DNA of 16,811 nucleotides from an uncultured Eubacteriales bacterium (GCA_900546615.1 URDJ01000046.1:1-16811); one strand, 5' to 3'. Shown: positions 6,501 to 13,768, counted from the first letter of the stretch. Translations and numbers: made by a program. The notes: generated by a model from the sequence alone, not told the origin.

Positions 6501-7262
6501 ATGCGTGAAAAACGCATATGTTCAGAGTCCGTAAGCCGGGCGCTGGAGAAAAATCCGTTTGAAAAGCTCAGCAGCATCGTCTTTGTCATACTCGAGGGCG
6601 CGATACTCAGCTCCGAGCTGCCGCCCGGGGCGAGACTGAACGTCGCCAAGATCGCCGGTGAGCTTGAAGTTAGCTCCACCCCCGTGCGCGAAGCCATAGA
6701 CCAGCTCTGCTCCCGCGGACTGGTGCGCGCCGAGCAGAAGGGCGACGGGAAGTACAGCAACTATTACGTCTTCGACATTGACAACAGCTCCATCGCCGAC
6801 CTCTTTGTGGCACGCAAGTCCGTGGAGGGCATCGCTGCCTACATCTGCGCCGAAAAGAACTGGCGCGTGGATCTCAGCGAGCTGGGCAGGCTTGCCGAAG
6901 ACTTCCAGTCCGCCCTGAAAAGCTTCGTGCAGGGACAAGGCAGCACTGACCCTGACATCAGCATCACCGCGCGGCTGGACATGGACTTCCACGGCCTGCT
7001 CGTGCGCTCCACGCGCAACGAATACCTGATGAGCATGTACAAGGCCATATCCAAGACCGTGGACTACCTCTCCATACGCACGAACCAGTTCCTCATGAGC
7101 GAGCACGATCCCGACAACCTGCTCCTGCTTGGCAGCCAGCACATAGCGATCTACAGGGCCGTGAAATTCGGCTTCCCAGAGCTGGCGCGCTCCGCGATGG
7201 ATAAGCACATCGACTTCTGCGCGAGCTCGTGCCTGCAGAACAGAAACCTCAGCTCCGGCTGA
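6501..7262 (+). CDS. GntR-family transcriptional regulator, FadR/FCD subfamily
   Basis: A 253-residue DNA-binding regulator. A winged helix-turn-helix occupies about residues 14-85, with the typical signature PPGARLNVAKIAGELEVSST followed by PVREAIDQLCSRGLVR. The C-terminal all-helical FCD effector domain (about 95-240) keeps the histidines expected to hold a metal: H in DMDFHGLLV, H in SQHIAIYRAV and H in MDKHIDFC. FCD regulators usually respond to organic acids or sugar acids. The gene is divergent from the permease-M20 operon and 272 bases upstream of the oxoacid cluster, so it could control both; repeats in the shared intergenic region are candidate sites. The wing contains an unusual GKYSNYYVFD stretch. 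Effector and sign of control cannot be told from sequence. Confidence 0.92.
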   Translation: MREKRICSESVSRALEKNPFEKLSSIVFVILEGAILSSELPPGARLNVAKIAGELEVSSTPVREAIDQLCSRGLVRAEQKGDGKYSNYYVFDIDNSSIADLFVARKSVEGIAAYICAEKNWRVDLSELGRLAEDFQSALKSFVQGQGSTDPDISITARLDMDFHGLLVRSTRNEYLMSMYKAISKTVDYLSIRTNQFLMSEHDPDNLLLLGSQHIAIYRAVKFGFPELARSAMDKHIDFCASSCLQNRNLSSG

Positions 7263-7300
7263 ACAGCCCGCCCGCGCATACCTCTATAAACACTTGAAAT

Positions 7301-7343
7301 ACATCCGGCGCTCCGGTCATCGGGGCGCCGGATGTCTCTTTTT
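7301..7343 (+). terminator. Rho-independent terminator after the GntR gene
   Basis: A perfect 11-bp stem (7301-7311 with 7325-7335, ACATCCGGCGC) has a short inner CCG/CGG helix in the loop, followed by CTCTTTTT. It separates the regulator from the downstream seven-gene cluster, so that cluster needs its own promoter. Confidence 0.9.
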
Positions 7344-7387
7344 GCGCGGTTTTTCGCCCGCGCAGGTAAGATTCCCGCCGGGAGAGA

Positions 7388-7401
7388 GGATAATCTTATC
7401 C
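7388..7401. promoter_or_regulatory. Candidate operator upstream of the oxoacid operon
   Basis: GGATAA-tc-TTATCC, two perfect 6-base arms. Part of it also pairs with an upstream TAAGATT (7367-7373 with AATCTTA at 7392-7398), so a longer hairpin could form. It lies just upstream of the candidate promoter of the seven-gene cluster. No protein can be assigned. The sequence differs from the inverted repeats at 6304-6355. Confidence 0.4.
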
Positions 7402-7445
7402 ATTGGTGTATTTCCACAGCTTTCTGCGGCTCGAGTCTTGCAGGA

Positions 7446-7476
7446 TTGGACTATTTGCACACGGACATGCTAGATT
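7446..7476 (+). promoter_or_regulatory. Weak candidate promoter of the oxoacid operon
   Basis: TTGGAC (7446-7451) and TAGATT (7471-7476) are separated by 19 bases, longer than the ideal 17. It is the best match in the 190 bases between the GntR terminator and the first gene. A promoter must exist here because of the terminator upstream, but its exact position is uncertain. Confidence 0.3.
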
Positions 7477-7523
7477 GAATGCAGCACAGAGTGCGGGAAG
7501 CCGGCTCGAAAAAATACAGTATG

Positions 7524-7530
7524 GAGGAAG
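7524..7530 (+). promoter_or_regulatory. Ribosome-binding site deciding the start of the reductase gene
   Basis: GGAGGAA, four bases before the ATG at 7535. It places the Rossmann motif at the N-terminus, as expected, and argues against the upstream in-frame ATG at 7403. Confidence 0.75.
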
Positions 7531-7534
7531 GCAT

Positions 7535-8494
7535 ATGAAGATAGCAATGATAGGCTCCGGCGCGGCCGGCAGCGTTTTCGCAGGCTACCTGAGACGCGGC
7601 GGCGCGGATCTGACCCTTGTGGTCCCCTACAGGGAGCACATGGACAAGATCGCCCGCGACGGCCTCACCTTTGTCATCTACCCCGACCAGGAGTATCAGG
7701 TGACGGGCTTCAAGACCGCGTACGACGCCGAAAACATAGGGAAAATGGATGCGGTCATCTTCATGACCAAGGCGACCCAGCTCGAGAGCGCGATAGAGAC
7801 GGCGAGGCCCTGCATTGGCGACGACACCGTGCTCATCAGCCTGCTCAACGGTCTGGGCAATGAAGACAAGCTCGTGGCTGTCGTCGGCCCGGGCAGAGTC
7901 ATATACGGCTCTGGCGTGCTCGGCACTGCGCTGGACGGCCCTGGCAAGTGCATCTCCTCCCCGGCCGCGGGCGAGTATCAGATGAACTTCGGCGCGGTGG
8001 AGAACAATCCCCTGACGGAAAAGGTCGGCAAGCATCTGGAGCAGCTGTTCAACGACGGAGGCTGCCCGGCGAAGTTCTGGGAGGACGTGCGCCCCGCGCT
8101 GTGGACCAAGATCGTCGTGAACTCCACCTTCAACCCCCTGAGCGCCATAACGCGGCTCAAGGTAAAGGACATCCTCTCCAACCCCAGCGGGCTCGCGCTC
8201 GTGGTGCAGGTCGTCTCCGAGTGCTGCGCCGTCGCCACCGCCAAGGGCTGTCCGATGGACCCCAAGGCCTTTACGATGGCCGTCAAACAGTCGGGAGGCT
8301 CGGGCATCGTGGACTACTACCCCTCCATGGCCCAGGACATGCTCATGTTCAAGCGCCAGACCGAGATCATGACGCTCACCGGCGCGGTCGCCGAATACGG
8401 CAGGCAGCTCGGCATAGCCACCCCCGCCTGCGACCTCATAACGAAGCTTGTGCAGACCATGCAGGCAAACTACGACAGGCAGTACGAGGGATAA
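7535..8494 (+). CDS. Ketopantoate reductase (PanE/ApbA)-family NAD(P)-dependent 2-hydroxy/2-oxoacid dehydrogenase
   Basis: A 319-residue protein with the N-terminal Rossmann motif GSGAAG at 7-12 and the C-terminal helical domain of 2-dehydropantoate 2-reductases. Counterparts of the catalytic residues are visible: N105 in LLNGLGN, K192 in WTKIVVNSTFNPLSA, S264 in PSMAQD and E277 in QTEI. The serine-to-glutamate spacing is one residue longer than in the E. coli enzyme as I recall it, and the usual Asp after TEI is Met. No panB, panC or panD is nearby. Instead a CoA-transferase and a 2-oxoacid oxidoreductase follow at once, so a catabolic role, interconverting a 2-hydroxy acid and a 2-oxo acid, is more likely than vitamin synthesis. 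The ATG at 7535 with GGAGGAA at 7524-7530 is chosen over an in-frame ATG at 7403, whose extra 44 residues show no family likeness. Confidence 0.85.
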   Translation: MKIAMIGSGAAGSVFAGYLRRGGADLTLVVPYREHMDKIARDGLTFVIYPDQEYQVTGFKTAYDAENIGKMDAVIFMTKATQLESAIETARPCIGDDTVLISLLNGLGNEDKLVAVVGPGRVIYGSGVLGTALDGPGKCISSPAAGEYQMNFGAVENNPLTEKVGKHLEQLFNDGGCPAKFWEDVRPALWTKIVVNSTFNPLSAITRLKVKDILSNPSGLALVVQVVSECCAVATAKGCPMDPKAFTMAVKQSGGSGIVDYYPSMAQDMLMFKRQTEIMTLTGAVAEYGRQLGIATPACDLITKLVQTMQANYDRQYEG

Positions 8495-8498
8495 GGCC

Positions 8499-9809
8499 AT
8501 GGACTGGAGACAGAAATACGCCTCCAAGCTCATAAGCATGGACGAGGCGGTGCGGAAAATAAAGAACGGGGACAGGCTGGTCGCAGGCATAGCCACGGGC
8601 GTGCCGTACAGACTGCTCGACGCCCTGGCCGACTATTCGCTGGAGGGCCTTGAGGACGTGACCTTCTACTTCGGCGCGGGTTTCAAGCCTTACAAGATGG
8701 GCATGCCGCAGTTTAACGGCCATCTGAACGTCACCAGCTGCTTTTTCGGCCCCATAGAGCGCGCCTTCGTCGCCGCAGGCTCAAAGTTCCCGTACCAGCC
8801 CATACATCTTTCTCAGACCACATACGACCGCATGTACGACCATGGCGGCAACGTCCTGCTGGTCGCCGGCACCGAGCCGGACGAGAACGGAATGATAAGC
8901 CTCGGCCCCTCGCCCATGGACGCCGCGCTGCTCGACAGGTACGAGACGATAATCGTGCAGGTCAACAGGCGGATGCCCTACGTCTACGGCGTGGACTGCA
9001 TGTACCCCGCAGAGCGCGTGACCTGGCTCGTGGAGGCCGAGGAGGAGCTGCCGGTGCTTCCCTCCGCCGCGCCCTCGGAGGCCGAGGTCAAAATTGCGGG
9101 GCACATAGTCGAACGGGTCCCCGACGGCGCCACGATTCAGCTCGGCATCGGTGGCGTAGCCTCGGCGATAGGCGGTTTCCTGAAGGAAAAGCGCGACCTC
9201 GGCATACACACCGAGATGTTCGTGAACGCGCTGGTGGAGCTTATAAAATGCGGCGCGGTGAACAATTCGCGCAAGACGCTCTGCCCCGGCAAGACCGTGC
9301 TCGGCTTCTCGCTCGGTTCGCAGGAGATGTACGACTTCATGGACCGCAACCCGGACATAGAGGCGCGGCCCTTCGCCTGGGTGAACGACCCGAGGGTCAT
9401 AGCGCAAAACGACAACATGGTATCCATTAACGGCGCGATGCAGGTGGACCTGATGGGCCAGGTCTGCGCCGAGAGCATAGGCCCGAGGCAGTTTTCAGGC
9501 ACGGGCGGGCAGGCCGACTTCGTGCGCGGCGCGGGCTGGAGCAAGGGAGGTATGAGCTTCCTCGCCCTGCCCAGCACCCTGACGACAAAGTCCGGCGAGG
9601 TAAAGAGCAAGATATCCGCCGTCCTTCCACTGGGCAGCATTGTGACGACGCCGCGCGCCGACGTCCAGTTCATCGTCACGGAGTTCGGCGTGGCAGACCT
9701 GCGCAACGAGCCGCTGGATATCCGCGCCAAAAAGCTCATCGCCATCGCCCACCCCGATTTCAGGGATCAGCTGGCCTATGACGCCAGGCGCGCGGGAATG
9801 ATAATTTAA
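8499..9809 (+). CDS. Acetyl-CoA hydrolase/transferase-family CoA-transferase (4-hydroxybutyrate/butyrate-type, Cat2-like)
   Basis: A 436-residue class I CoA-transferase with the two-domain layout of Cat1/Cat2 enzymes. The second half has GIGGVASAIGGFL at 216-228, then LGIHTEMF with E239 at the position of the glutamate that forms the covalent CoA thioester (E238 in the Clostridium 4-hydroxybutyrate enzyme). FSGTGGQADFVRGA follows from 332 and a VTEFGVADLR motif lies near the C-terminus. It moves CoA from an acyl-CoA to another carboxylic acid, typically acetate, saving the thioester bond. The ATG at 8499 lies 4 bases after the previous stop and is preceded by GAGGGATAAGG. An in-frame ATG at 8448 would overlap the previous gene and is rejected. 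Placed directly before the oxoacid oxidoreductase genes, it probably handles that enzyme's acyl-CoA product. The exact acids are not readable. Confidence 0.9.
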   Translation: MDWRQKYASKLISMDEAVRKIKNGDRLVAGIATGVPYRLLDALADYSLEGLEDVTFYFGAGFKPYKMGMPQFNGHLNVTSCFFGPIERAFVAAGSKFPYQPIHLSQTTYDRMYDHGGNVLLVAGTEPDENGMISLGPSPMDAALLDRYETIIVQVNRRMPYVYGVDCMYPAERVTWLVEAEEELPVLPSAAPSEAEVKIAGHIVERVPDGATIQLGIGGVASAIGGFLKEKRDLGIHTEMFVNALVELIKCGAVNNSRKTLCPGKTVLGFSLGSQEMYDFMDRNPDIEARPFAWVNDPRVIAQNDNMVSINGAMQVDLMGQVCAESIGPRQFSGTGGQADFVRGAGWSKGGMSFLALPSTLTTKSGEVKSKISAVLPLGSIVTTPRADVQFIVTEFGVADLRNEPLDIRAKKLIAIAHPDFRDQLAYDARRAGMII

Positions 9810-9825
9810 GGAGGAATAAACTGTA

Positions 9826-10038
9826 ATGAGAGTGAAGGTGCTCAGTCAGTACTGCAAGAGCTGCGGCTACTGCGTACACTACTGCCCCAAAAAGGCCCTT
9901 AGCTTCGGCAAGGAGCGCAACGGGCTGGGCGTGTTCTTTCCGGTAGTGGACGAGGAAAAGTGCATAGCCTGCGGCATCTGCGCCACGGTATGTCCCGACG
10001 CGGCGCTGGAGCTGAGAGAGGAGGACAGCAATGGCTAA
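9826..10038 (+). CDS. 2-oxoacid:ferredoxin oxidoreductase delta subunit (2x[4Fe-4S] ferredoxin)
   Basis: A 70-residue ferredoxin-like protein with two complete CxxCxxCxxxCP motifs: C10, C13, C16, C20 and C46, C49, C52, C56. It should carry two [4Fe-4S] clusters and pass electrons from the catalytic subunits to free ferredoxin. AAGGAGG at 9808-9814 overlaps the stop of the CoA-transferase gene, and the 3' end overlaps the next gene by 8 bases, which points to translational coupling. The delta-alpha-beta-gamma order matches Kor/Vor-type four-subunit enzymes. Confidence 0.92.
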   Translation: MRVKVLSQYCKSCGYCVHYCPKKALSFGKERNGLGVFFPVVDEEKCIACGICATVCPDAALELREEDSNG

Positions 10039-11098
10039 GATTCTTATGAAGGGCAACGAAGCCGTCGCGGAGGCGGCGGTGCGCGGCGGCTGCCGCTTCT
10101 TTGCCGGTTATCCGATAACCCCGCAGAGCGAGATACCCGAGTATCTCTCGGCACGCCTGCCGGAGGTCGGCGGCGTGTTCATCCAGGGCGAGAGCGAGGT
10201 GGCGTCCATCAATATGGTCTACGGCGCCGCCACCAGCGGCGTGAGAGCCATGACCGGCTCCTCCGGCCCGGGCATCAGCCTCAAGAGCGAGGGCATAAGC
10301 TACCTCTCGGGCGCCATGCTCCCCGCAGTCATCGTGAACGTCAGCCGCGGCGGCCCCGGGCTGGGCAGCATCCAGCCGGCGCAGCAGGACTATCTTCAGG
10401 CGACCAAGGCACTCGGCCACGGCGGCTTCCGGCTGATAGTCGAGGCCCCGCACACCGTTCAGGAGGCCGTCGACCTGATCTACGACTCCTTCGAGCTGGC
10501 CGAGCGCGACCGCAACCCTGTCTACCTACTCATGGACGGCTGCCTCGGCTCCGTCATGGAGGAGGTAGAACTTCCGCCCATGAAGGAACTGCCGCCCCGC
10601 CCCGACTGGGCGCTGGGCAACTTTGAACGGGGTGAGCACGAGCCGCGCCTCATCTCGTCCATAGCTGACGAGGAGGTCGTGGAGCTGCTCAACAAGCGCG
10701 CAGCGATGCTCCAGCAGGGCTGGGCAGCCAAGGATGTGAAGTGGGAGGAGTACATGCTCGACGACGCCGAATACGTATGCGTCGCCTACGGCACCAGCGC
10801 CCGCATCTGCAAGTACGCCATAAACGAACTGCGCAAAGAGGGTATAAAGCTCGGCCTCATCCGTCCCATTACGCTCTATCCCTTCCCGAAAAAGGTCCTG
10901 CACGACCTGGACTACTCGCGCGTCAAGGCCATCATAGACGTCGAGATGGCGATACCCTGCCAGATGGTCGACGACATCGCCCAGCAGGTGATGGAGCGCG
11001 CGCCCATATTGCAGTACGGCCACTCCGGCGGCATAACCCTCAAGAACGAGGAGACCACCGCCGCTATCAAGGCACTGATCGGAGGTCTGAACAAATGA
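10031..11098 (+). CDS. vorB: 2-oxoacid:ferredoxin oxidoreductase alpha subunit (VorB/KorA type)
   Basis: A 355-residue alpha subunit with the pyrimidine-binding and transketolase C-terminal domains of the enzyme. GYPITPQSEIPEY at 26-38 is the family signature, E54/E56 in QGESEVASIN include the glutamate expected to activate thiamine pyrophosphate, and GSSGPG lies at 76-81. The C-terminal domain begins at about 245 (YVCVAYGTSARI). The complex oxidises a 2-oxo acid and CoA to acyl-CoA, CO2 and reduced ferredoxin. Proteins of this length and signature are usually annotated VorB (2-oxoisovalerate) or KorA (2-oxoglutarate), and sequence alone does not decide between them. GGAGGA lies just upstream of the ATG, which overlaps the delta-subunit gene. 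The stop overlaps the beta-subunit start (ATGA). Confidence 0.92.
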   Translation: MAKILMKGNEAVAEAAVRGGCRFFAGYPITPQSEIPEYLSARLPEVGGVFIQGESEVASINMVYGAATSGVRAMTGSSGPGISLKSEGISYLSGAMLPAVIVNVSRGGPGLGSIQPAQQDYLQATKALGHGGFRLIVEAPHTVQEAVDLIYDSFELAERDRNPVYLLMDGCLGSVMEEVELPPMKELPPRPDWALGNFERGEHEPRLISSIADEEVVELLNKRAAMLQQGWAAKDVKWEEYMLDDAEYVCVAYGTSARICKYAINELRKEGIKLGLIRPITLYPFPKKVLHDLDYSRVKAIIDVEMAIPCQMVDDIAQQVMERAPILQYGHSGGITLKNEETTAAIKALIGGLNK

Positions 11099-11841
11099 GC
11101 AAAGAGATCCTGAGGCCATCGTGCCTGAAACCGATACCGAACACCTTCTGCCCCGGCTGCCTGCACTCCATGGCCAACAAGCTCGTCGGCCAGTGCATAG
11201 ACGAACTGGGCCTTGCTAAAAAGACGATAGTCGTCATGCCGGTCGGCTGCTCGACGATGGGCCTGCGCTTCTGGGATATGGACATGGTGAGCTGCGCCCA
11301 CGGCCGCGCCCCTGCCGTTGCGACCGGCATCAAGCGCACCCAGCCGGACACCTTCGTCTTCGCCTATCAGGGTGACGGCGACCTCGCCAGCATCGGCCTC
11401 GCCGAGATAATGTGCGCCGCCAACCGCGGCGAGCATTTCACGGTCGTATTCGCCAACAACTCGACCTACGGCATGACCGGCGGCCAGCTTGCGCCCACGA
11501 CGCTCGTGGGCCAGAAGTCCACAACCACGCCCCGGGGCCGCGACGCTCTCGTGGACGGCTATCCCACCAACATGTGCGAGCTGCTCAGCACGCTCAAGGC
11601 CCCGAGCTACATTGCCCGCTGCGCGCTCAACAGCCCCGCCAACATCCGCAAGGCCAAAGAGAGCATCCTGACCGCCTTCAGGTACCAGCTCGAGGGCCGG
11701 GCCTTCAGCTTCGTCGAGCTGCTCACCAACTGCCCGACCAACTGGGGCATGGCCCCGCTCGATACGCTGAAGTTCATGGAGGAGAACACCATCCCCGCGT
11801 TCCCGCTGGGTGTGTTCCGCGACATCGGGAAGGGAGTGTGA
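11095..11841 (+). CDS. 2-oxoacid:ferredoxin oxidoreductase beta subunit (thiamine pyrophosphate-binding)
   Basis: A 248-residue beta subunit. It shows the diphosphate- and magnesium-binding motif GDGDLASIGLAE followed by ANNSTYGMTGGQ. The cysteines expected to hold the [4Fe-4S] cluster next to the cofactor are present: C19 and C22 in FCPGC, C52 in VGCST and C213 in TNCPTN. It forms the active site with the alpha subunit. The ATG at 11095 overlaps the alpha stop as ATGA. A longer in-frame ORF begins 354 bases upstream, but it lies inside the alpha gene and its extension is not protein-like. At 248 residues it is slightly short of many homologues but has every expected motif. Confidence 0.93.
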   Translation: MSKEILRPSCLKPIPNTFCPGCLHSMANKLVGQCIDELGLAKKTIVVMPVGCSTMGLRFWDMDMVSCAHGRAPAVATGIKRTQPDTFVFAYQGDGDLASIGLAEIMCAANRGEHFTVVFANNSTYGMTGGQLAPTTLVGQKSTTTPRGRDALVDGYPTNMCELLSTLKAPSYIARCALNSPANIRKAKESILTAFRYQLEGRAFSFVELLTNCPTNWGMAPLDTLKFMEENTIPAFPLGVFRDIGKGV

Positions 11842-11846
11842 CTCAG

Positions 11847-12386
11847 ATGAAAAACGCCATCATCTTTACAGGCTCCGGCGGACAGGGCGTCATGAGCATG
11901 GGCATCATGCTCGCGCAGAGCGCCGTAGAGAGCGGACGGCATGCAGCGTACATGCCGAGCTACGGCCCGGAGCAGCGCGGAGGCAGCGCAAAGTGCACCG
12001 TCATCATCGACCGGGACGAGATAGTCTCGCCCATGGCCGGCAGCGGCGGCGTGCTCGTCGCGATGAACAACATGGCATATAAGAAATTCATCGGCGAGCT
12101 TGAACCCGGCGGCGTGCTGCTCTACGACAGCACCCTCGTCACCCTTCCCATCGAGCGCGGGGACATCACCGCCATAGGCATCCCCGCCGACGCGCTGGCG
12201 CTGGAGGTCGGCTCGCCCAAGGTGGCGAACGTCATCGTCATCGGCGCGCTCATAGCCCTGACCGGCATAGTCACCCCAGAGGAATTCCAGCGCAGTCTTG
12301 ATAAAAAGTTCGCCAAAAAATCCGACGCTGTGCGCGCGATGAACGCCGAGGCGCTCCTGCGCGGCATGGCCGCGGCCCGGGGATAA
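11847..12386 (+). CDS. 2-oxoacid:ferredoxin oxidoreductase gamma subunit
   Basis: A 179-residue gamma subunit with the family signature GSGGQGV at 9-15, the YGPEQRGG motif at 39-46 and the late VANVIVIGALIALTGI segment. In these enzymes the gamma subunit or domain binds CoA and shapes the active-site entrance. The start at 11847 lies 5 bases after the beta stop, with GGGAG in the preceding coding end. This completes a four-subunit enzyme, so the oxidoreductase is expected to be functional. The in-frame ORF reaching back to 11412 is an out-of-frame reading of the beta gene. Confidence 0.92.
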   Translation: MKNAIIFTGSGGQGVMSMGIMLAQSAVESGRHAAYMPSYGPEQRGGSAKCTVIIDRDEIVSPMAGSGGVLVAMNNMAYKKFIGELEPGGVLLYDSTLVTLPIERGDITAIGIPADALALEVGSPKVANVIVIGALIALTGIVTPEEFQRSLDKKFAKKSDAVRAMNAEALLRGMAAARG

Positions 12387-12446
12387 GGCACCGCCCGCTG
12401 CATAGAGAGGGCGCCGGGGCAAATATAAAGGGAGAATATGTAAATT

Positions 12447-13688
12447 ATGAAGGAGAAAAAGTTCACTTACCACTGGGTGATCGTCCTCGCCTGTTTCCTG
12501 ATGATGGCGGCCTCCATCGGCATCGTCATCAACTGCTTCAACGTCTTCACCATCGAACTCATGGCCGAGTTCGGCTGGGACGCCGGGGATGTGCAGCTCA
12601 TCGGCACCATCGTCTCGCTCGCCGCGCTCATAGGCGGCGCCGTGGTCGGCAAGGTCATGGCGAGGTTCACGATGCGCCGGGCCATGCCGGTCTACGCCGT
12701 CGTCACCGCCGCCGGGTTCTTCCTGTACCGTTTCTGCCACAGCCTGCCGGCGTTCTACGTGGTCTCGCTGGTCGTGGGCCTCGGCATGAGCGGCGTGTCA
12801 CTCATCCCCTGCGGCGCGCTCATAAACAACTGGTTCAGCGAAAAGAAGGGCACGGCAACCGGCATAGCCTTCACGGGCAGCGTCGCCGGAGGCATGATAC
12901 TCGTACAGGTCACGCAGGCCGTCGTGGACGCCTCCGGCTGGCGCATGGGATACACCGTGCTCGGCGTGATCTCCGCCGTCGTGCTCATCCCCACGGCGCT
13001 GTTCCTCGTGCGCGAGTCGCCGCGGGACAAGGGCCTGCTGCCCCTGGGCGTCAAGCCGGGCGACAGCGCGGCCGCCGCGCCGCTCACCGGCATAAGCGCG
13101 GGCAGGTTCCTCAAGACCGGCTCGTTCTGGCTCCTCGCCCTGAGCATGTTCATTATCGGCTTCATAAACATGGGCATGCAGAACAACTTCAGCATCTACA
13201 TGCAGGACGAGCTCGGCCACAGCGAGAGCTTTTCCACGAACATCTTCACGCTCGTCATGGGCATACAGATCGTCGGGAAGGTGCTGCTCGGCGCCGTCTA
13301 CGACAAAAAAGGCGTCAAATTCGGCACCGCTTACTGCACCCTGCTCTTTTTGCTCGCCGCCGGCTGCAGTCTCGCTGCCGGGAACACCGCGGCCGCCGTC
13401 GCCTTCGGCGCGCTGTTCGGGCTCGTCTGCTCCATGACCACCGTCTCCCCGCCGTACCTGACGATGCTCGTCGCCGGCCGGCGCAACTACTCGGTAATCT
13501 ACGGCCTGCTCAGCCTCTTTTACGGCGTAGGCGTGGCGGTCGGCCCCGTCGTCGCGGCCAAGGTCTTCGACTCCGGCGGCTCCTATGCCCCGGCATGGAT
13601 AGCCTTCATGGTCCTGTCACTCGTCATGGCAGCCGCCACGGTCGCCGGCGTGCGCCGCTCCGCCGAATACAGCACCGCATCCAACTGA
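12447..13688 (+). CDS. MFS transporter, oxalate/formate-antiporter (OFA) / monocarboxylate type
   Basis: A 413-residue carrier with 12 predicted membrane spans in two six-span halves. An N-terminal KKFTYHWVIVLACFLM start and the FGWDAGDVQLIGTI stretch are typical of OFA-type carriers. The loop between spans 2 and 3 is basic (GKVMARFTMRRAMP), and the central loop (ESPRDKGLLPLGVKPGDS) divides the halves. It is the last gene of the cluster, 60 bases after the gamma-subunit gene and followed by a strong terminator. The likely job is to import the acid substrate or export the acid product, possibly by exchange of the two. The ribosome-binding site GGGAG at 12430-12434 lies 12 bases from the ATG, longer than normal, with a start-stop ATGTAA (12438-12443) in between. 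Confidence 0.85.
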   Translation: MKEKKFTYHWVIVLACFLMMAASIGIVINCFNVFTIELMAEFGWDAGDVQLIGTIVSLAALIGGAVVGKVMARFTMRRAMPVYAVVTAAGFFLYRFCHSLPAFYVVSLVVGLGMSGVSLIPCGALINNWFSEKKGTATGIAFTGSVAGGMILVQVTQAVVDASGWRMGYTVLGVISAVVLIPTALFLVRESPRDKGLLPLGVKPGDSAAAAPLTGISAGRFLKTGSFWLLALSMFIIGFINMGMQNNFSIYMQDELGHSESFSTNIFTLVMGIQIVGKVLLGAVYDKKGVKFGTAYCTLLFLLAAGCSLAAGNTAAAVAFGALFGLVCSMTTVSPPYLTMLVAGRRNYSVIYGLLSLFYGVGVAVGPVVAAKVFDSGGSYAPAWIAFMVLSLVMAAATVAGVRRSAEYSTASN

Positions 13689-13727
13689 GACCATGCTTTT
13701 TCTATCCTTACCGCTTCCCCCAAAAAG

Positions 13728-13768
13728 CAGGCCCCGGCAGCAATGCTGCCGGGGCCTGTCATTTTTTG
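13728..13768. terminator. Bidirectional rho-independent terminator between the MFS gene and rodA
   Basis: A perfect 13-bp GC-rich stem (13728-13740 with 13746-13758, CAGGCCCCGGCAG) has a 5-base loop. The plus-strand tail is TCATTTTTTGG and the minus-strand tail is CTTTTTGGGG. It serves both convergent genes and marks the right edge of the catabolic region. Confidence 0.93.

Noticed and set aside
7403..7534. Extended N-terminus of the reductase from an ATG at 7403
   Set aside because: It would put 44 unrelated residues before the Rossmann motif; GGAGGAA marks the ATG at 7535.
7451..8596. Minus-strand ORF of 381 codons opposite the ketopantoate-reductase gene
   Set aside because: Low-complexity, His/Gly/Val-rich translation that is antisense to a clear enzyme. 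A shadow frame.
11607..12740. Minus-strand ORF of 377 codons spanning the beta, gamma and MFS genes
   Set aside because: It crosses several real genes on the opposite strand and shows no recognisable domain.
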